Source: Cannabis sativa (taxonomy: Eukaryota; Streptophyta; Magnoliopsida; Rosales; Cannabaceae). Taken from it: 64,000 nt of DNA. A program made the position numbers and the translations under genes. The notes beneath the pieces are model-generated. The model ran no database searches. It saw only the letters and a program-made list of their open reading frames with translations, and was not told where the DNA came from. The stretch is taken from contig NC_083607.1 of assembly GCF_029168945.1 (NCBI RefSeq), forward strand, positions 38,549,257-38,613,256. The letters are read 5' to 3'. This document shows positions 34,971-49,600 of this stretch, piece by piece (position 1 is the first letter of the stretch; each line of letters begins with the position of its first letter).

Positions 34971-36828
34971 CCAGGATCTAGATTTACTAACAAGTATGTT
35001 TCATTAACATCCTAATATGAATTCTAAAACAACGAAATAAACACATATAAAGTTTAGGAAACCTTACATTGGGTGCAGCGGAATATAATGACTCCTTCCG
35101 TTCAGATATCTAGCCCTTGATTCTTTTCTGTAGCAGAGCATTATCAATATCTGAACCTGGATCTCTTTCTCTCCTTCCTTTGATGCTGATTCTTCTTCTT
35201 GTTGGATGGTTTTCCACAGTCTTACACACTATGATTGAGAAACCACTTGATGTGTGTGGGCATCACTCATTCACTCAAGGAATTCGAAATTTAGAGAAGA
35301 AAAGTGAAGGGAAGAGGTTCGGCCTATAGAGAAAAGATAGAGGCTCAGTTTTCATCTGATAGAAGTTAAGTGTGAATGAGAGCCATCACTATCTATTTAT
35401 AGGTAACCACCTAGGTTTAGGTTAGAATTATTTGGCATTAAAATAATGAAAAAATAAATGATAAAACCCATAAAGTGTGGCCGGCCATGGGCTTGGATGA
35501 TGGGCCTCACTTATGCAATTTTGCTGTTTTATCATTCCTGCATCTGATTTTCACAAAAACGCCAATTTTCAAATTCAACCATTTAAAAGCCAATTCTAAT
35601 TATTTAATAACTAAAAATTAATTATTAAATAATATTGTCATTTAATAGATTTATTAATTAGACATATAAAGTCTCTTAATTAATAAATAAACCTAGAATC
35701 TCTTTTCTTTATAATTTCGCCATTGCTTAGTGAAAATTCACAAACTAGACATAGTCTAACTTTAGAATTATAATTAATTAATCAAAATCAATTAACTGAG
35801 TCTTACAAGCAGTATGGTCTCAACTACTATGGGGACCATGGGTCTATATATCCGAGCTTCCAATAAGTAGATCAAGAATTTATATCTTGAATTCACTGAC
35901 TTATTAATTCTTCGTTGAATCCACGCGTAGAACTTAGAATTGCACTCTCAGTATATAGAACGCTCTATATGTTCCACGATATAGACACGTCATTAGTTAT
36001 CCATTGTTATAACCCTAATGTGATCAATGATCCTCTATATAGATTATTTACACTGTAAAGGGATTAAATTACCGTAACACCCTACAATGTATTTTATCCT
36101 TAAAACACTTAACCTTGTATAAATGATATTTCAGCTAAGTGAAATAAGATCTCCACCATTTATTTTTCGTTTGGTTAAGCTCGAAGGAAATCATCCTTTA
36201 CTTTCTATTCGCCAGATAGAAGCTATAGATTCCATATTTATGTTAGCGCTCCCACTCAATTGCTCTACCGTGCTCCCAAAATGTACGTATCACCCTGACC
36301 CAAAAGTAGGCTTAACTAACAAATCAAAGAACACGAAGAACACTCTTGAGATTGAACCTAATCATATCAGGATTAAGATCATTTGATCTAGGATCAATAG
36401 GTGATATTGAATTGAATAGATATTACGGTAAATTCTAATATATCTAATCAAAGTTCAATATCGGTCCCTTCCGATGTATACTCCATACATTCGATGCTGG
36501 TAAACTTTGCCAATGTCCTGGAAAGGACATAACACTTATCCAAGGTGTAAGAATACCTATCGCTGCTTGTACCATGTCAGTCTAAATCCACAAATCAGGG
36601 AATAAACTTTCGAACATATAATTAAGATTATATTCCACTGTGTTGACAACACTATAATCATTAACAAATTGATATGTTCTGGACTTAAATAGAATTCATA
36701 CATTATGTACATATAATCATGAAATAAATCATTTGAACCATGCAACATTAAATGTTATTTCTGATCTATATTATTAAGTAAATCTGATTATATTGAAATG
36801 AGTTTTATTTAGGGCATAAAACCCAACA
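34971..36828 (-). repeat. E5 3' LTR, first ~16 bp missing
   Basis: LTR text starts at CCAGGATCTAG, fused to E3 RT (CTATGTTCTT) through a shared CCAGG. Compared with 50205 onward, the terminal TGTTGGATATATTTTA is absent. It ends at ACCCAACA (36828), followed by a polypurine tract. TATA at 35393-35402 (minus). Confidence 0.9.
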
Positions 36829-36843
36829 AACTCCCACTTGCAC
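36829..36843 (-). promoter_or_regulatory. E5 polypurine tract
   Basis: The minus strand reads GTGCAAGTGGGAGTT adjacent to the LTR, identical to that of E1. Confidence 0.78.
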
Positions 36844-39590
36844 TAATATAAAACAAAATGTGCATTTCAAATAATCTCAACACCTTGATATACAAATCAA
36901 GTGTAGTAGTAGTAAACTCCTCGTAATAGGATCTGAAAGGTTGAATTAAACACAACCTTTTCTCCACCATTACTCTTCCTTAATCACAAAATCATTGATT
37001 ATGTGAAATTCCTCTCTATATGTCTACTCTTTTGGGATACTGGATTCTATACCTTTGGCAACTACTTCTTGGTTATTCAGGAAGTAACCCTAGTAGTTAA
37101 GGCAGGTTGGAACGGTGCCACAATTGTATAGAACTTTCCTTAGACTAAATAAGTACCTTTCCTGCAACTTTAACATTCAGACCCTTTCTGGTAGATCTAG
37201 ACACTTCAGATAGGTTTTTACACTTCTCCAAAATCACTATTCCACCCCCAGAGTAATCACCATCTTATCAGCAGACTTTCTAACACAAAGGCAAGTCTTG
37301 AAATCTGATGTGGTGTAGTCTAAGAGTTTTAAACACGCCCTTATCGACTAACACATAGTTCCTCTTCTTAATCTCAAGATTTACTTGATTGTCTTTCAAT
37401 ATTCTTCTCCTGGATTAATCTGATACCTACTCATTACTCCCACTCAACAGCAGGTGTCTGGTCTAAGGCGTACTAAAGCATATCTGAGACCTCTCACTGT
37501 TGATATAAGAAATTCTTTCATGGCTTTATCTTTTCTAGAATAGTTGAGACTTTTCCTTAGATAAATAAAATCTATGCCTAGAAAGAAAATGCTTCAGCAT
37601 CTTACTAAAGTAAGTTACTTGCATTAGAGTAAGTAATTACCAGGTATACCACAAGCCATAGGTTTAGATAAACTCAAACCTATAATACTAGGAACAGGAA
37701 GTTTTGTTAAGTCTATTGAATAGACTTATTAACAAAATTTCCTTTTATGTCCTTGTAATAGAAAAATTTAGGTTACTCCATGTGAATGGATGAAACCATA
37801 GTTCTATTGGCTTTTCTTCTTAGTTTCTTATCTTGACAATCCATTACTTGTTTAAACTCACAATGAATTTTAATCACTAGTGTCTTCCAAGAAGGTGAGT
37901 TCCTAGAAACTCTCCCACTACGACAAGGTACTGTGAATTATGTCTAAGAAAACTAAATGGTATTAACCTCTTCGGTTGTGACAAGACAACAGAGGCAGTG
38001 GGATCATCATATGTCAAATAAGATGATAGAACACTTTTGGAATCAAGAAAAATATCTCCTTTATTTTCTACTTTATTTTCAGACTTAGTCATTTTCTTAG
38101 AAAAGTAGTATTTGTTTAAACAAACACTTTCTTATCTATTGACTATGGGATGGTCCACCCCTAATCACTTAGAATAGCTAACAAACATGCAAACCATGGT
38201 TAACAGTTCTAGCTTTTCTTAAGAATTCGATTAGGTCATCCATGAATCTAGTAATGATTTACATTAAGTATACAACTATTACATCATATGGAAATTGTAT
38301 TACCATAGAAAGACTTAGGCCACGACTAGTAACTAATCATCAATATGCAAATCGAAATTTCTGGGGAGGTAAGTTTGGATATAATTCAAAAATCAATTTA
38401 ATGATCTTTGAACTGCATATCTACTAACTATTTCTCCACCCCTATCAGTTCGCAAGATCTTTAACCACTTACCTTAATGGTTTATCACCATTGCCAGAAA
38501 TTCAGAAATTTTTCAAACATTTCAAATTTCTTTGCATAAGGTATAATCTAGAGTTATCGTTTTAAGAATACAACGAAAAACTCATATCCACCCCTGAATG
38601 TACATCCATCTACGAATGAGATGAACAACTTTCAGTGGATATAGGCATATTAACTCTTTGCAGAGATTGATCTTGTCAAAACCACTATGAACAAGATACA
38701 AATGCCATAGATTTATAAAATATGGTTGTGTCTTTTGATGACTTATGTATAGTTACATTAAAAAGTTCTTAGAATAGTCTAAGTGGATCCTGGTCACAGA
38801 ATACTAAACTCATTTCCATACTTTAACATACAGTTTTTGAATCCATTAATAGAAGATGGATATTAAACACTTATGAAAGTGTAACTGTATTGTATTCTGG
38901 AAATAGAAATATAAGAAAATTTCTGTTTGGAATCTAAAATTAAAGTCAAAGACTTAAATTTATACCAAATATAATGAGTAATTCTTTCTTGGACCACCAT
39001 TACTAATTTTACTCTAAGTCTGATTTGCCCATACAAGTAGGAGATTTCTAAGATTAAGGATTTATATCATTTTGGGATAGAATTTCGGGATTATAATCAT
39101 ATTCGTCATTTAATTTCTTAAGAGAATATAGAATGACATGAAATGATTTATAGAGCATTCATCCAATGATATGTTATTGAGCTAATTCGAAATGAATAAG
39201 CTAAGAGGAATTAGGATAATTTCGTTTATAAATAAGAATCCAACGATGCTTCGATTAGCGAGAGTCAAAGTAATCTTATTTATACAATCTTCTTGTTTCA
39301 TATTGTAAAAATACTAGTCTAAGGTGTCATCAATTGATGAACAGCTAGATGTTGCATATACAATATTTATCTTTTGAGATCTAACACTATTATGTATGTC
39401 TAATGGTGAAAATCCATTAGGGATTTATCTCATTAGAAAAACAAACCAAGTTAGACCATAAATGAAGATTCGAAATTAAACTGCAAAATAATAACAGAAA
39501 ATAACATGGTTCAATATAAATTCATACACAATTCAGAAATTATTAAACACATAGCAAGTAGGAATGACAAGTGAAAATAAACATACAATC
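36829..39590 (-). pseudogene. Decayed copia pol of E5/E4, gag absent
   Basis: Scattered but collinear similarity to E1 pol: the RNase H end near 36990-37290 (CCCCCAGAGTAATCACCATC), the RT-integrase linker near 37900 (ACTCTCCCACTACGAC), integrase near 38400-38470 (CTATCAGTTCGCAAGATCTT) and the pre-integrase region near 38630. The whole is about 2.7 kb against some 4 kb expected, with no open frame above 75 codons in register. From about 39230 a degenerate copy of the leader blocks appears (GATTAGCGAGAGTCAAAG at 39256). This is a non-autonomous derivative. The left part probably belongs to E5 and the right part to E4. Confidence 0.72.
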
Positions 39591-42500
39591 CTAAATAATT
39601 TCCAAGGTCTTCAACAAACTGTGATATCAGTGTCCCGTTTAGGCGAGAGTCAAAGCTACCATCCATTGAGTAGAGTTGTCAGCTCATCTAAAATGTTAAA
39701 CATTCTAGCAACCTTTTATTCGATCAAGATTGGAATCTAGCGTTGTCCCTTTTAGGCGAGAGTCGAGGCTATTCTATCTTATGAGCTTCCACCATTGTTT
39801 CATATTTTGTAAGTCAAATACAGTCGCCACCATTAGGGTGATCCATACCATATAAACTACTTACAAAGCTACTTATCTTTCGAGATTAAACGGTGCTAAC
39901 TTGCTAATGAACGTTCCTCCATTAGGGAGGATTACTCACTAAAACAAAAGCTATGTAAAACCAACAATGGAGATCGAATGTCCTAATAATAAAGCTCATT
40001 ATTTAAAGTGTATTTTCTTCTAATATTTATTTTAATCTATTTATTTTAAATATATATTTATTTAATTAAAATTTCTAATTTAGAATGAAAAATTCTAAAT
40101 ATAAATTTTAATTTAATATTTATAAATTTTACTTAGATGGATATGAAAATAACATGAATTATTTCCATCTTAGTAATAATTTCCAATAAATATTTAGAAA
40201 AATATTCAATTTAAGTTGTTACAAAATTAATTTAAATTAATTTACAACTCAAATTTAATTTTCTAAAAATATATATTGCATTTCGAAAAATTAAAGTATT
40301 TAAGAATACAATTTTTAAAATTGCTTGTTAAAATAAAATAAAATAAATCTTGGAAAAGATATCTTAATTTTATGTTGGCCCAAAATTAATTAATAAAATT
40401 AATTTACAACAAAAAATATAATTTTCCTATTTAATTAAATATATAAGAAAAATTTCCAATATTTAAGTATGATGATGAAAATCAACTTAAATATTAATTT
40501 TTTATTTAATTAAATACACTAGAAAAATACTTCAAGCAAAAACAAATAATTTCTATCTAGATTTTCATTGACTAATTAATTCATTTTCTAATTAAATATA
40601 TTTTACTTCATTTATTTTAATTAATCATTAAATGAAAAAACCATGGATTTAAGTTGGTCCAAAATTAAAATAAATAATTTACAACTTTAATCTATTTTTC
40701 AAATAAAATTCGATTTTTTTTTTTTTTGCATTTAAAAAATGCAATTTCGAAATTGTGAAAAAAAGATTAATAAAATAAAATTAAATATATTTTGAAAATT
40801 ATTCAAATTTAAGTTATATGAAATAAGATTTCAAACTTAAAATAATTTTCAATTTTAATTAAATAACATGAAAATAATAATATTTAAGTATCATGATGAA
40901 AATCAACTTAAATATTAAATTTTCAATTTAATTAAATGTATTAAATTCAAGAAATAAATAATTAAGTATAGAGAAGACTTAATTATTAATTCTAATTTAA
41001 TACTAGGAAAAATATACTTAACTTAGATTGTACCAAAATTAATTATTAAACAATTAATTTTACAATCTATGATATGTTCCTAATTTAAATATTAGAAAAA
41101 ATAACTAGTTCTAGAAATAACTATCTAGAATAATTTCATTTACTAAGTGTTTTTCTAAAATTAACTTTAAAATATTAAATGAAAAAAATAAATTTCATAT
41201 ATTTTAAAAGTTAATTGTGTTGCTAATTCAATTTTAATTAGGTTAGACTTATATAATTAACCTAATACAATTATTTAAATAAGGCAAATGGGCCTTCACA
41301 ATTGGGGTAGTTCATGTGAGGGGGAGTTGGGTTCAGTATGTCGTACCCACTTCTATTGGCCCCTAACTCTCACACAAGGCCCAAAAGAGAGGAATTTAAC
41401 CTTTAAATAAACAATTGTTATTCATTGAATAAGCCCAAATCTAATTTGGCCTAAATAAATTTACTTATGTCAAAATTTATTTTAGCAACCTAGTCCATAT
41501 ACTTAGTAAAACTTAAATGGGCTTCCTATATGCATCTAAGCCCAATAGCAAACATATAGGCTCACACAAAATTTGACTAAGTATCTTTTCCACAAAATTT
41601 GAAAAAATATCTAATTTAGGTTGTATAAGAAAAAATCTAGAACCTAAATATTTTTCAAATTTAAATTTAATTAAATATCAAAAATTAAGTTGTAACCACT
41701 TAATTTAAAAAATATTCCATTTTAAGTTAATATTCGAAAAGATATTAACTTAAAAAATATCTAAAATATTCCATTTTAAATTAATATTCGAAAAGATATT
41801 AACTTAAAAAATATCTAAAGAATATTAATAACCAATGCCTAAAATTGCTCAACTTAATTTTGAAATTTAAATCCAAAAGATATTCAGATTTAAGTTGGTT
41901 AGTTGTAGATAACTAAATATCAACTTAAATAGGAATATTTAATGAAAATTTTAAATTAAGCTTCAAAAAGAATCTAGATGGTTATAATTCTATATTTAAT
42001 TAAATACAAGAAAATACATATAGTTTAGCTTAGAATAAAAAATTCTTTAAACTTTAATTTTCTTAAATTAATTTCAAAATAAATGAAATTAATTATGTTG
42101 CTAATCAATTTTATTAGGTTAAACTAGTTTAATTAACGTAGTACAGTTTATTCAAATCAGGCAAATGGGCCTTCGCAATTGGGGTGGTTCATGTGAGGGG
42201 GTGCTGGGTTCAGTAGGTCGTACCCACTTCTATGGCTCCCAACTCTCACACAAGGCCCAAAAGAGAGGAATTTAACCTTAAAATGAATAACTATTATTAA
42301 TTGAATAAGCCCAATAACTAAATGGGCCTAAATAAATTCTATCAAGAACTATGATAATTTATTTGAGCAACAACAACCTATATGCATCTATAATAAAATT
42401 AAACACATAGGCTCACACAGGCACACTTTGGATGGGTCTTATCATGTTGCTAGGTCATACACGGATGAAAGAAGATTGTAAATTTACCTGTTACAAATTA

Positions 42501-43646
42501 TTAACTTGACCAAGGGAGCCATCAGATCATTAGATCTGGCAAAAAGTAACCATGACTATTTGCAATCAAGTAATAATAGGTTTTGAAAACTTACACACAA
42601 GCTAAAACACATACTCCTGCAACAAGGTTAGCTGGATAGTTGGATGTAGGATTTATTTAATTGTAAATTAAATAATTAATTTCGAAAATAATTAACTAAA
42701 AAAAAATTCGAAAATTTAAAAAAAAAAATTGAAAAAATTCGAAATTTTAAAAAAAAAAATTAAATTTAAAATTAAACCTACAATTTTGAAAAATTAGATT
42801 TCAACCAACCTAAATATCACTTCAAAAATTTGCTAACTACTTTTAAATTTTAAATGTTATTTTATAAATAAAAATTAAAAAAATTAAATGAATATCTTTT
42901 TCAGATTTTAAATGTAATTTAAATAAATAAAATAACAAAATTTAAAAGTTATCAAAATATCTTACATCTTTTTAAAAAATTACATGATTATAGTTATCTT
43001 ATTTTAAATTTAAATAAGGTCAAATCATTCAAAAAAAAAGATTAAATTTAAAATATTTAAAATCTGACCTTAAATTTAAAAAATAAGATAAGATATAATC
43101 AAATTTAAAAATAAGATAGATTATTAAGCAAATAAGATAGATACCAACTATTTTAAATTCAAATTACACTAATATCTTGAATTAAATTTTAAAAAATATT
43201 AAATTAATTCATAATGATAATTAGAATTGAATTAGTAATAGTAATAGTATAAATATAGAACTACACAAAAAATCGAAAGTTAATTCTATGAAAAAGCATG
43301 AAAAATCGAAGAAAAACGAAAAAATTGCGAGTTGAACGGACAGTTTTCGCGTGCGCAGGAAAATTTCAGCACAACTCCAATTTTTTCGAATCTTCAAAAA
43401 ATCATAACTAATTCAAATTCAATCGAAATTGAGTTCTGTAAAAAAAACTTGCTTAATTTTTTCCATACTATCCAATAAAAATAATTCCAGAAACAGATAT
43501 TCAATTATTTTTAAGGAAAATTCACAAACACTAATCAATCATCAAATAACACTCAATACAACATGATACCATCCAAAACATCAAACAATCGTTTTAAAGT
43601 CCAAATTTATTGCAAGTAAATCAATTACCATGGCTCTGAGGCTAGT
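39591..43646 (-). other. E4 leader, with internal duplication
   Basis: Non-coding leader. The boxes and hairpins are at 39615-39940 (hairpins 39828-39840 and 39915-39931). The segment with the conserved stem-loop occurs twice (41315-41374 and 42192-42250). At about 41573, text equivalent to E2 19325 jumps back to text equivalent to E2 18525. The first part matches the E5 leader closely and the second part matches E2 better. Only a short GC-rich block (about 43325-43375) lies near the PBS. Confidence 0.78.
43628..43644 (-). promoter_or_regulatory. E4 primer binding site (mutated)
   Basis: The minus strand reads TAGCCTCAGAGCCATGG. The conserved first TGG is TAG. GTAATT follows directly. Confidence 0.7.
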
Positions 43647-45523
43647 TGTTGGAAATTATTTTACCAAGATCTTAGATCTACTCAAAAGTATGTTTATTAA
43701 CATCCTAAATAAGAACTTTCTAAAACGATAAATTAAACACATATAAAGTTTAAGAAACCTTACATTGGGTACAGCGGAATTAAATGACTCCTTCCGCTCA
43801 GATCTCTAACCCTTGTATCCTTTCTGTAGCAGAGTATTACCAAGATCTGAACCTGGATCTCTTTCTCTGAATCCTTGATGCTGATCTCCTTTGCTGATCA
43901 TCTTTCTTCACGATCTTCCTCACTATGATTGAGGTATTGCTTGCTGTGTGTGGGCACTACTCTAATCACTAGGGTAAGTTCGAAATCTGAAGGAAGAAGA
44001 GAGAGAGAGGGTGGCGGCCAAGGAAGAGAGAGAAGGCTCAGGTTTTTCTTATTCAGAAGTGTAATTTCCCTGAAGCCTTCACTATCTATTTATAGCATTC
44101 CACTAGGGTTAGGTTTGAATTATTTGGCATTAAAATAATGAAAATATCAGTTTAAATTCCCTACAAAAGTGGCCGGCCATGCTTAGTGGATTTGGCCCTC
44201 ACTTTTTGCAATTTTGCAGTTTTACCTTTTCTGCATCTAATTTTCTCAAAAACGCCAATTTTCTAATTCAACCATTTAAATGCCAATTGTAACAATTTAA
44301 TAACTATAAATAATTATTAATTAATATTGTCATTTATCATATTTATTAATTGAACCATACAAAGTATCATAATTAACAAATATGCCCCTATTCACTCTTT
44401 CTTTACAATTTCGCCATTACTTAGTGAAAATTTCACAAATAGACATAGTCTAATTTGTGAATTATAATTGATTAATCAAAACCAATTACATGAGTCTTAA
44501 AAAAAATATTATCTCAACTAGTGCGGGGACCATGGGTCTATATAACCGAGCTTCCAATAAGTAGATCAAGAATTTAGCACTAAAATTCACTAACTTATTA
44601 ATTCTTCCTTGAATCCACGCATAGAACTTAGAATTGCACTCTCAGTATATAGAATGCTCTATATGTTCCACCATATAGACACATCATTAGTTATCCATTG
44701 TTATAATCCTAATGTGATCACTGATCCTCTATATGAATGATCTACACTGTAAAGGGATTAAATTACCTTTACACCCTAAAATGTATATATTCCTTAAAAC
44801 ACTTAACCCCGTATAAATGATATTTTAGCTTATGTGAAATGAGATCTCCACCATTTATTTTCGTTTGGTCAAGCTCGAAGGAGATCAGCCTTTACTTACT
44901 ATTCGCCAGATAGAAGCTATAGATTCCATGTTTATGTTAGCGCTCCCACTCAATTGCACTACCGTGTTCCCAAAATGTACGTATAACCCTGACCTAAAAG
45001 TAGGCTTAACTAACAAATCAAAGAACACGAATAGCCTCTCGAGATTGAGCCTAATCATAACAGGATTAAGATCATTTGATCTAGGATCAACTAGGCGATA
45101 TTGGCTTGAATAGATATTACGGTAAGTTTAATAAATCTAAGACAAAGTGCAATATCGGTCTCTTCCGATGCATACTCCATGCATCCAACCTGAGCTTTAC
45201 TTTAACCAATGCTCTGGAAAGAACATAGCATTTCTCCAAATGCAAGTAACCTCTGTTGTAAATTATCATATCATTAAAACCTTATGTCTGATAAATCTAA
45301 GAAACTTTATTCACATAGTCATGTTTACTTTCCAATATGTTGACAGCACAATAAACAGGATCAGGTATGTGAAAAGGGTTTCAGATGAATTCATACATTA
45401 TGTACGTATAATCATGAAATAAATCATGTGAACCATGCAACATTAAATGTTATTTCTGATCTATATTAATAAGTAAATCTGATTATATTGAAATGAGTTT
45501 TATTTAGGGCATAAAACCCAACA
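43647..45523 (-). repeat. E4 5' LTR
   Basis: 1877-bp LTR, plus-strand boundaries TGTTGGAAATT and ACCCAACA, TATA at 44086-44095. Its sequence differs throughout from the outer E5 pair (for example GATCATCTTTCTTCACGATC near 43898), so it belongs to another insertion. The right flank CTACA resembles CTGCA at the matching site near 38418. Confidence 0.9.
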
Positions 45524-46690
45524 CTACAGATCTACTAACTATTTCTCCACCCTTATCAGTTCGCAAGATCTTTAACCACTTACCTTAATGGTTTTCACCA
45601 TTGCTAGAAATTAATGAAATTTTTCAAATATTTCAAATTTCTTTGCATAAGGTATAATCTAGAGTGATCGTTTTAAGAATACAACGAAAAACTCATATGC
45701 ACCCCTGAATGTACATCCATCTGCGAATGAGATGAACTTACTTTCAGTGGATATAGGCATATTAACTCTTTGGAGAGATTGATCTTGTCAATACCACTAT
45801 GATCAAGATACATATGCCATAGATTAAAAATGTGTTGTTGTGTCTTTTTGATGACTTAGGTTTAGTTACATCAAAGAGTTCTTAGAATAGTGCAAGTGGA
45901 TCCTGGTCACAGAATACTAAACTCATATTCCATACAGTTTGAATCCATTGATAGAAAATGGTTATTAAACACTTGTGAAAGTGTAACTGTATTGTATTCT
46001 GGAATTAGAAATATAAGAAAATTTCTGTTTGGAATCTAAAATTAAAGTCAAAGACTTAAATTTATACCAAATATAATGAGTAATTCTTTCTTGGACCACC
46101 ACTACTAATATAAACACTAAGTCAGATTTGCCCATACAAGTAGGAAATTTCTAATATTGAGGACTTATATCATTTTGGAATAGAATTTCGGGATTATAAT
46201 CATATGCGTCATTTAATTTCTGAAGAGAAAAAATAGAATGACATTAAATGATTTATAGACCATTCATCCAATGATATGTTATTGAGCTAATTCGAAATGA
46301 ATAAGCTAAGAGGAATTAGGATAATTTCGTTGTTTAAATAAGAATCCAACTATGCTCCGATTAGCGAGAGTCAACGTAATCTTATTTATACAATCTTCTT
46401 GTTTCATATCGTAAAATACTAGTCTAAGGTGTCATCAATTGATGAAAAGCTAGATGTTGCATATAAAATATTTATCTTTCGAGATCTAACACTATTATGT
46501 ATGTCTAATGGTGAAAATCCATTAGGGATTTATCTCATTAGAAAAACAAACCAAGTTAGACCAACAATGAAAATTCGAAATTAAACTACAATTTAATAAC
46601 AGAAAGTCATAGTTCAATATAAATTCATACACAATTCAAAAATTATTAAACATATAGCAAGTAGGAATGACAAGTAAAAATACTAAAACA
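45524..46690 (-). pseudogene. Decayed E5 pol, second copy
   Basis: Non-coding relic collinear with 38418-39590 and very similar to it, starting within integrase text (CTATTTCTCCACCCTTATCAG). It then passes through pre-integrase/protease remnants to a degenerate leader copy (46340-46560) and the proper leader. No gag is recognisable. Confidence 0.72.
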
Positions 46691-49600
46691 TACAATCCTA
46701 AATAATTTCCAAGGTCTTCAACAAACTGATATCAGTGTCCCGTTTAGGCGAGAGTCAAAGCTACCATCCATTGAATAGAGTTGTCAGCTCATCTAAAATG
46801 TTAAACATTCTAGCAACCTTTTATTCGATCAAGATTGGAATCTAGCGTTGTCCCGTTTAGGCGAGAGTCAAGGCTATTCTATCTTATGAGCTTCCACCAT
46901 TGCTTCATATTTTGTAAGTCAAATAGAGTCGCCATCATTAGGGTGATCCATACAATATAAAACACTTACAAAGCTACTTATCTTTCGAGATTAAACGGTG
47001 CTAACTTGCTAATGAACGTTCCTCCATTAGGGAGGATTACTCACTAAAACAAAAGCTATGTAAAACCAACAATGGAGATCGAATGTCCTAATAATAAAGC
47101 TCATTATTTAAAGTGTATTTTCTTCTAATATTTATTTTAATCAATTTATTTTAAATATATATTTATTTAATTAAAATTTCAAATTTAGAATGAAAAATTC
47201 TAAATAAAAATTTTAATTTAATATTTATAAATTTTACTTAGATGGATATGAAAATAATATGAACTATTTCCATCTTAGTAATAATTTCCAATAAATATTT
47301 AGAAAAATATTCAATTTAAGTTGTTACAAAATTAATTTAAATTAATTTACAACTCAAATTTAATTTTCTATAAATATACATTGCTTTTCGAAAAATTGAA
47401 GTATTTAAGAATACTATTTTCGAAAAAAATGCTTTAAAATAAAATAAAAATAAATTCTGGAAAAATTATTCTAATTTAATGTTGGCCCAAAATTAATTAA
47501 TAAAATTAATTTACAACAAAAAATATAATTTTCCTATTTAATTAAATATATAAGAAAAATTCCAAATATTTAAGTATCATGATGAAAAGCAACTTAAATA
47601 TTAATTTTCTATTTAATTAAATATACTAGAAAAATACTTCAAGCAAAAACAGATAATATCTATCTAGACTTTCATTGACTAATTAATTCATTTTCTAATT
47701 AAATATATTCTACTTCATTTATTTTAATTGATCATTAAATGAAAAAATCATTGATTTAAGTTGGTCCAAAATTAAAATAAGTAATTTACAACTTTAATCT
47801 ATTTTTCAAATAAAATTCGAAATTTCTGCCTTTAAGAAATGCAATTTTTGAAATTGTGGAAAAAGATTAATAAAATAAAATAAAATATATTTTGAAAATT
47901 CTTCAAATTTAAGTTATATGAAATAAGATTTCAAACTTAAAATAATTTTCAATTTTAATTAAATAACATGAAAATAATAATATTTAAGTATCTTGATGAA
48001 AATCAACTTAAATATTTAAATTTTCAATTTAATTAAATGTATTAAATTCAAGAAATAAATAATTAAGTATAGAGAAGACTTAATTATTAATTCTAATTTA
48101 ATACTACGAAAAATATACTTAACTTAGATTGTAGCAAAATTAATTATTAAACAATTAATTTCACAATCTATGATATTTTCCTAATTAAATATTAGAAAAA
48201 ATAACTAGTTCTAGAAATAACTATCTAGAATAATTTCATTTACTAAGTGTTTTTCTAAAATTAACTTTAAAATATTAAATGAAAAATTAAATTTCATATA
48301 TTTTAAAAGTTAACTATGTTGCTAATTCAATTTTAATTAGGTTAGACTAATATAATTAACCTAATACAATTATTTAAATAAGGCGAATGGGCCTTCACAA
48401 TTGGGGTAGTTCATGTGAGGGGGAGCTGGGTACAGTATGTCGTACCCACTTCTATCGGCCCCCAACTCTCACACAAGACCCAAAAGAGAGGAATTTAACC
48501 TTTAAATAAACAATTGTTATTCATTGAATACTAAATAAATTTACTTATGTCAAAATTTATTTTAGCAACCTAGTCCATATACTTAGTAAAACTTAAATGG
48601 GCTTCCTATATGCATCTAAGCCCAATAGCAAACATATAGGCTCACACAGGTCAAAAGATTTGGATGGGCCCTATCATGTTACTAGGTTTACACAGATGAA
48701 AGACATTGCAAAATTTACCTGTTACAAATTATTTATAAGATCTATTGTTAATTGAACTATGATTAAAATCAGATCATTAGATTTGTCAACAAGTTAATCA
48801 TAGCAATTTAGATCAAATAAATAATAGGTTTGTTAAAAAAATTTTGAATACATAATAATATAATCAAACAATACAAACAATAATAACTGATCTGGAATCT
48901 GAAAAGTAAGCTAAAATATCTCAATTTTAAAATTTAAAATAAAATTAAATTTTAAAATAAATATCTTAACTAGAATTCAAATTTAGGTTGTTAGAAAATA
49001 TTTGAAAAAAAAAATTCAAAATTCAACAAACTCCTAAATTTCTTAAATACGAACAAAAAATCAAAAATATCTAACCAATTTTTCAAATATCAAGTTTATT
49101 CAAAATTTAAATTTATTTAAAATTTCTAATAAGATAATATAATATAATATCTTGAATTTTAAATTTAGATATTTTATTATATTCTGAGTCTTATAATTTA
49201 ATAAATTTAAATATTACATAAATAAACTAATTGAAAAATAAGATATTTTATATGGTTAGAATATTTTTAAAAAAAATAATAAGTTTGAAAAATTTATGGT
49301 TTGAAACCCTAAAATATCTATTCAAACTAAACTAACCAATTGTTCAAATCTTCATGTTATTTTTGCCAAAATATAATTTTAATAAAAAATGTCTAATAAG
49401 ATAAAATGTTAAACCTAACATATTCCTAATCTTATAATTTTAATTAATAAAATATATTTTGAAAATAACAAATTTGAAAAAAGATATGATATGGTTAGAA
49501 AATTTTGAAATTAGTACATGATTATTTTAAAAGGTAATATTTTTATATCAAAATAAGATCATTTAAAAAATAATATCTAATCTTATAATTTAAATAAATA

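Noticed and set aside
40721..40735. Poly-T run as a possible poly-A tail of a minus-strand retrogene.
   Set aside because: No target duplication or coding sequence beside it, and the flanks are continuous with the leader in E5.
44865..45422. Short ORFs repeated in all LTRs (also near 5122, 10953, 32668, 36123, 51421 and 60354).
   Set aside because: They occur on the strand opposite to transcription in some LTRs, lack conserved starts, and change length from copy to copy. They are chance frames in conserved LTR DNA.
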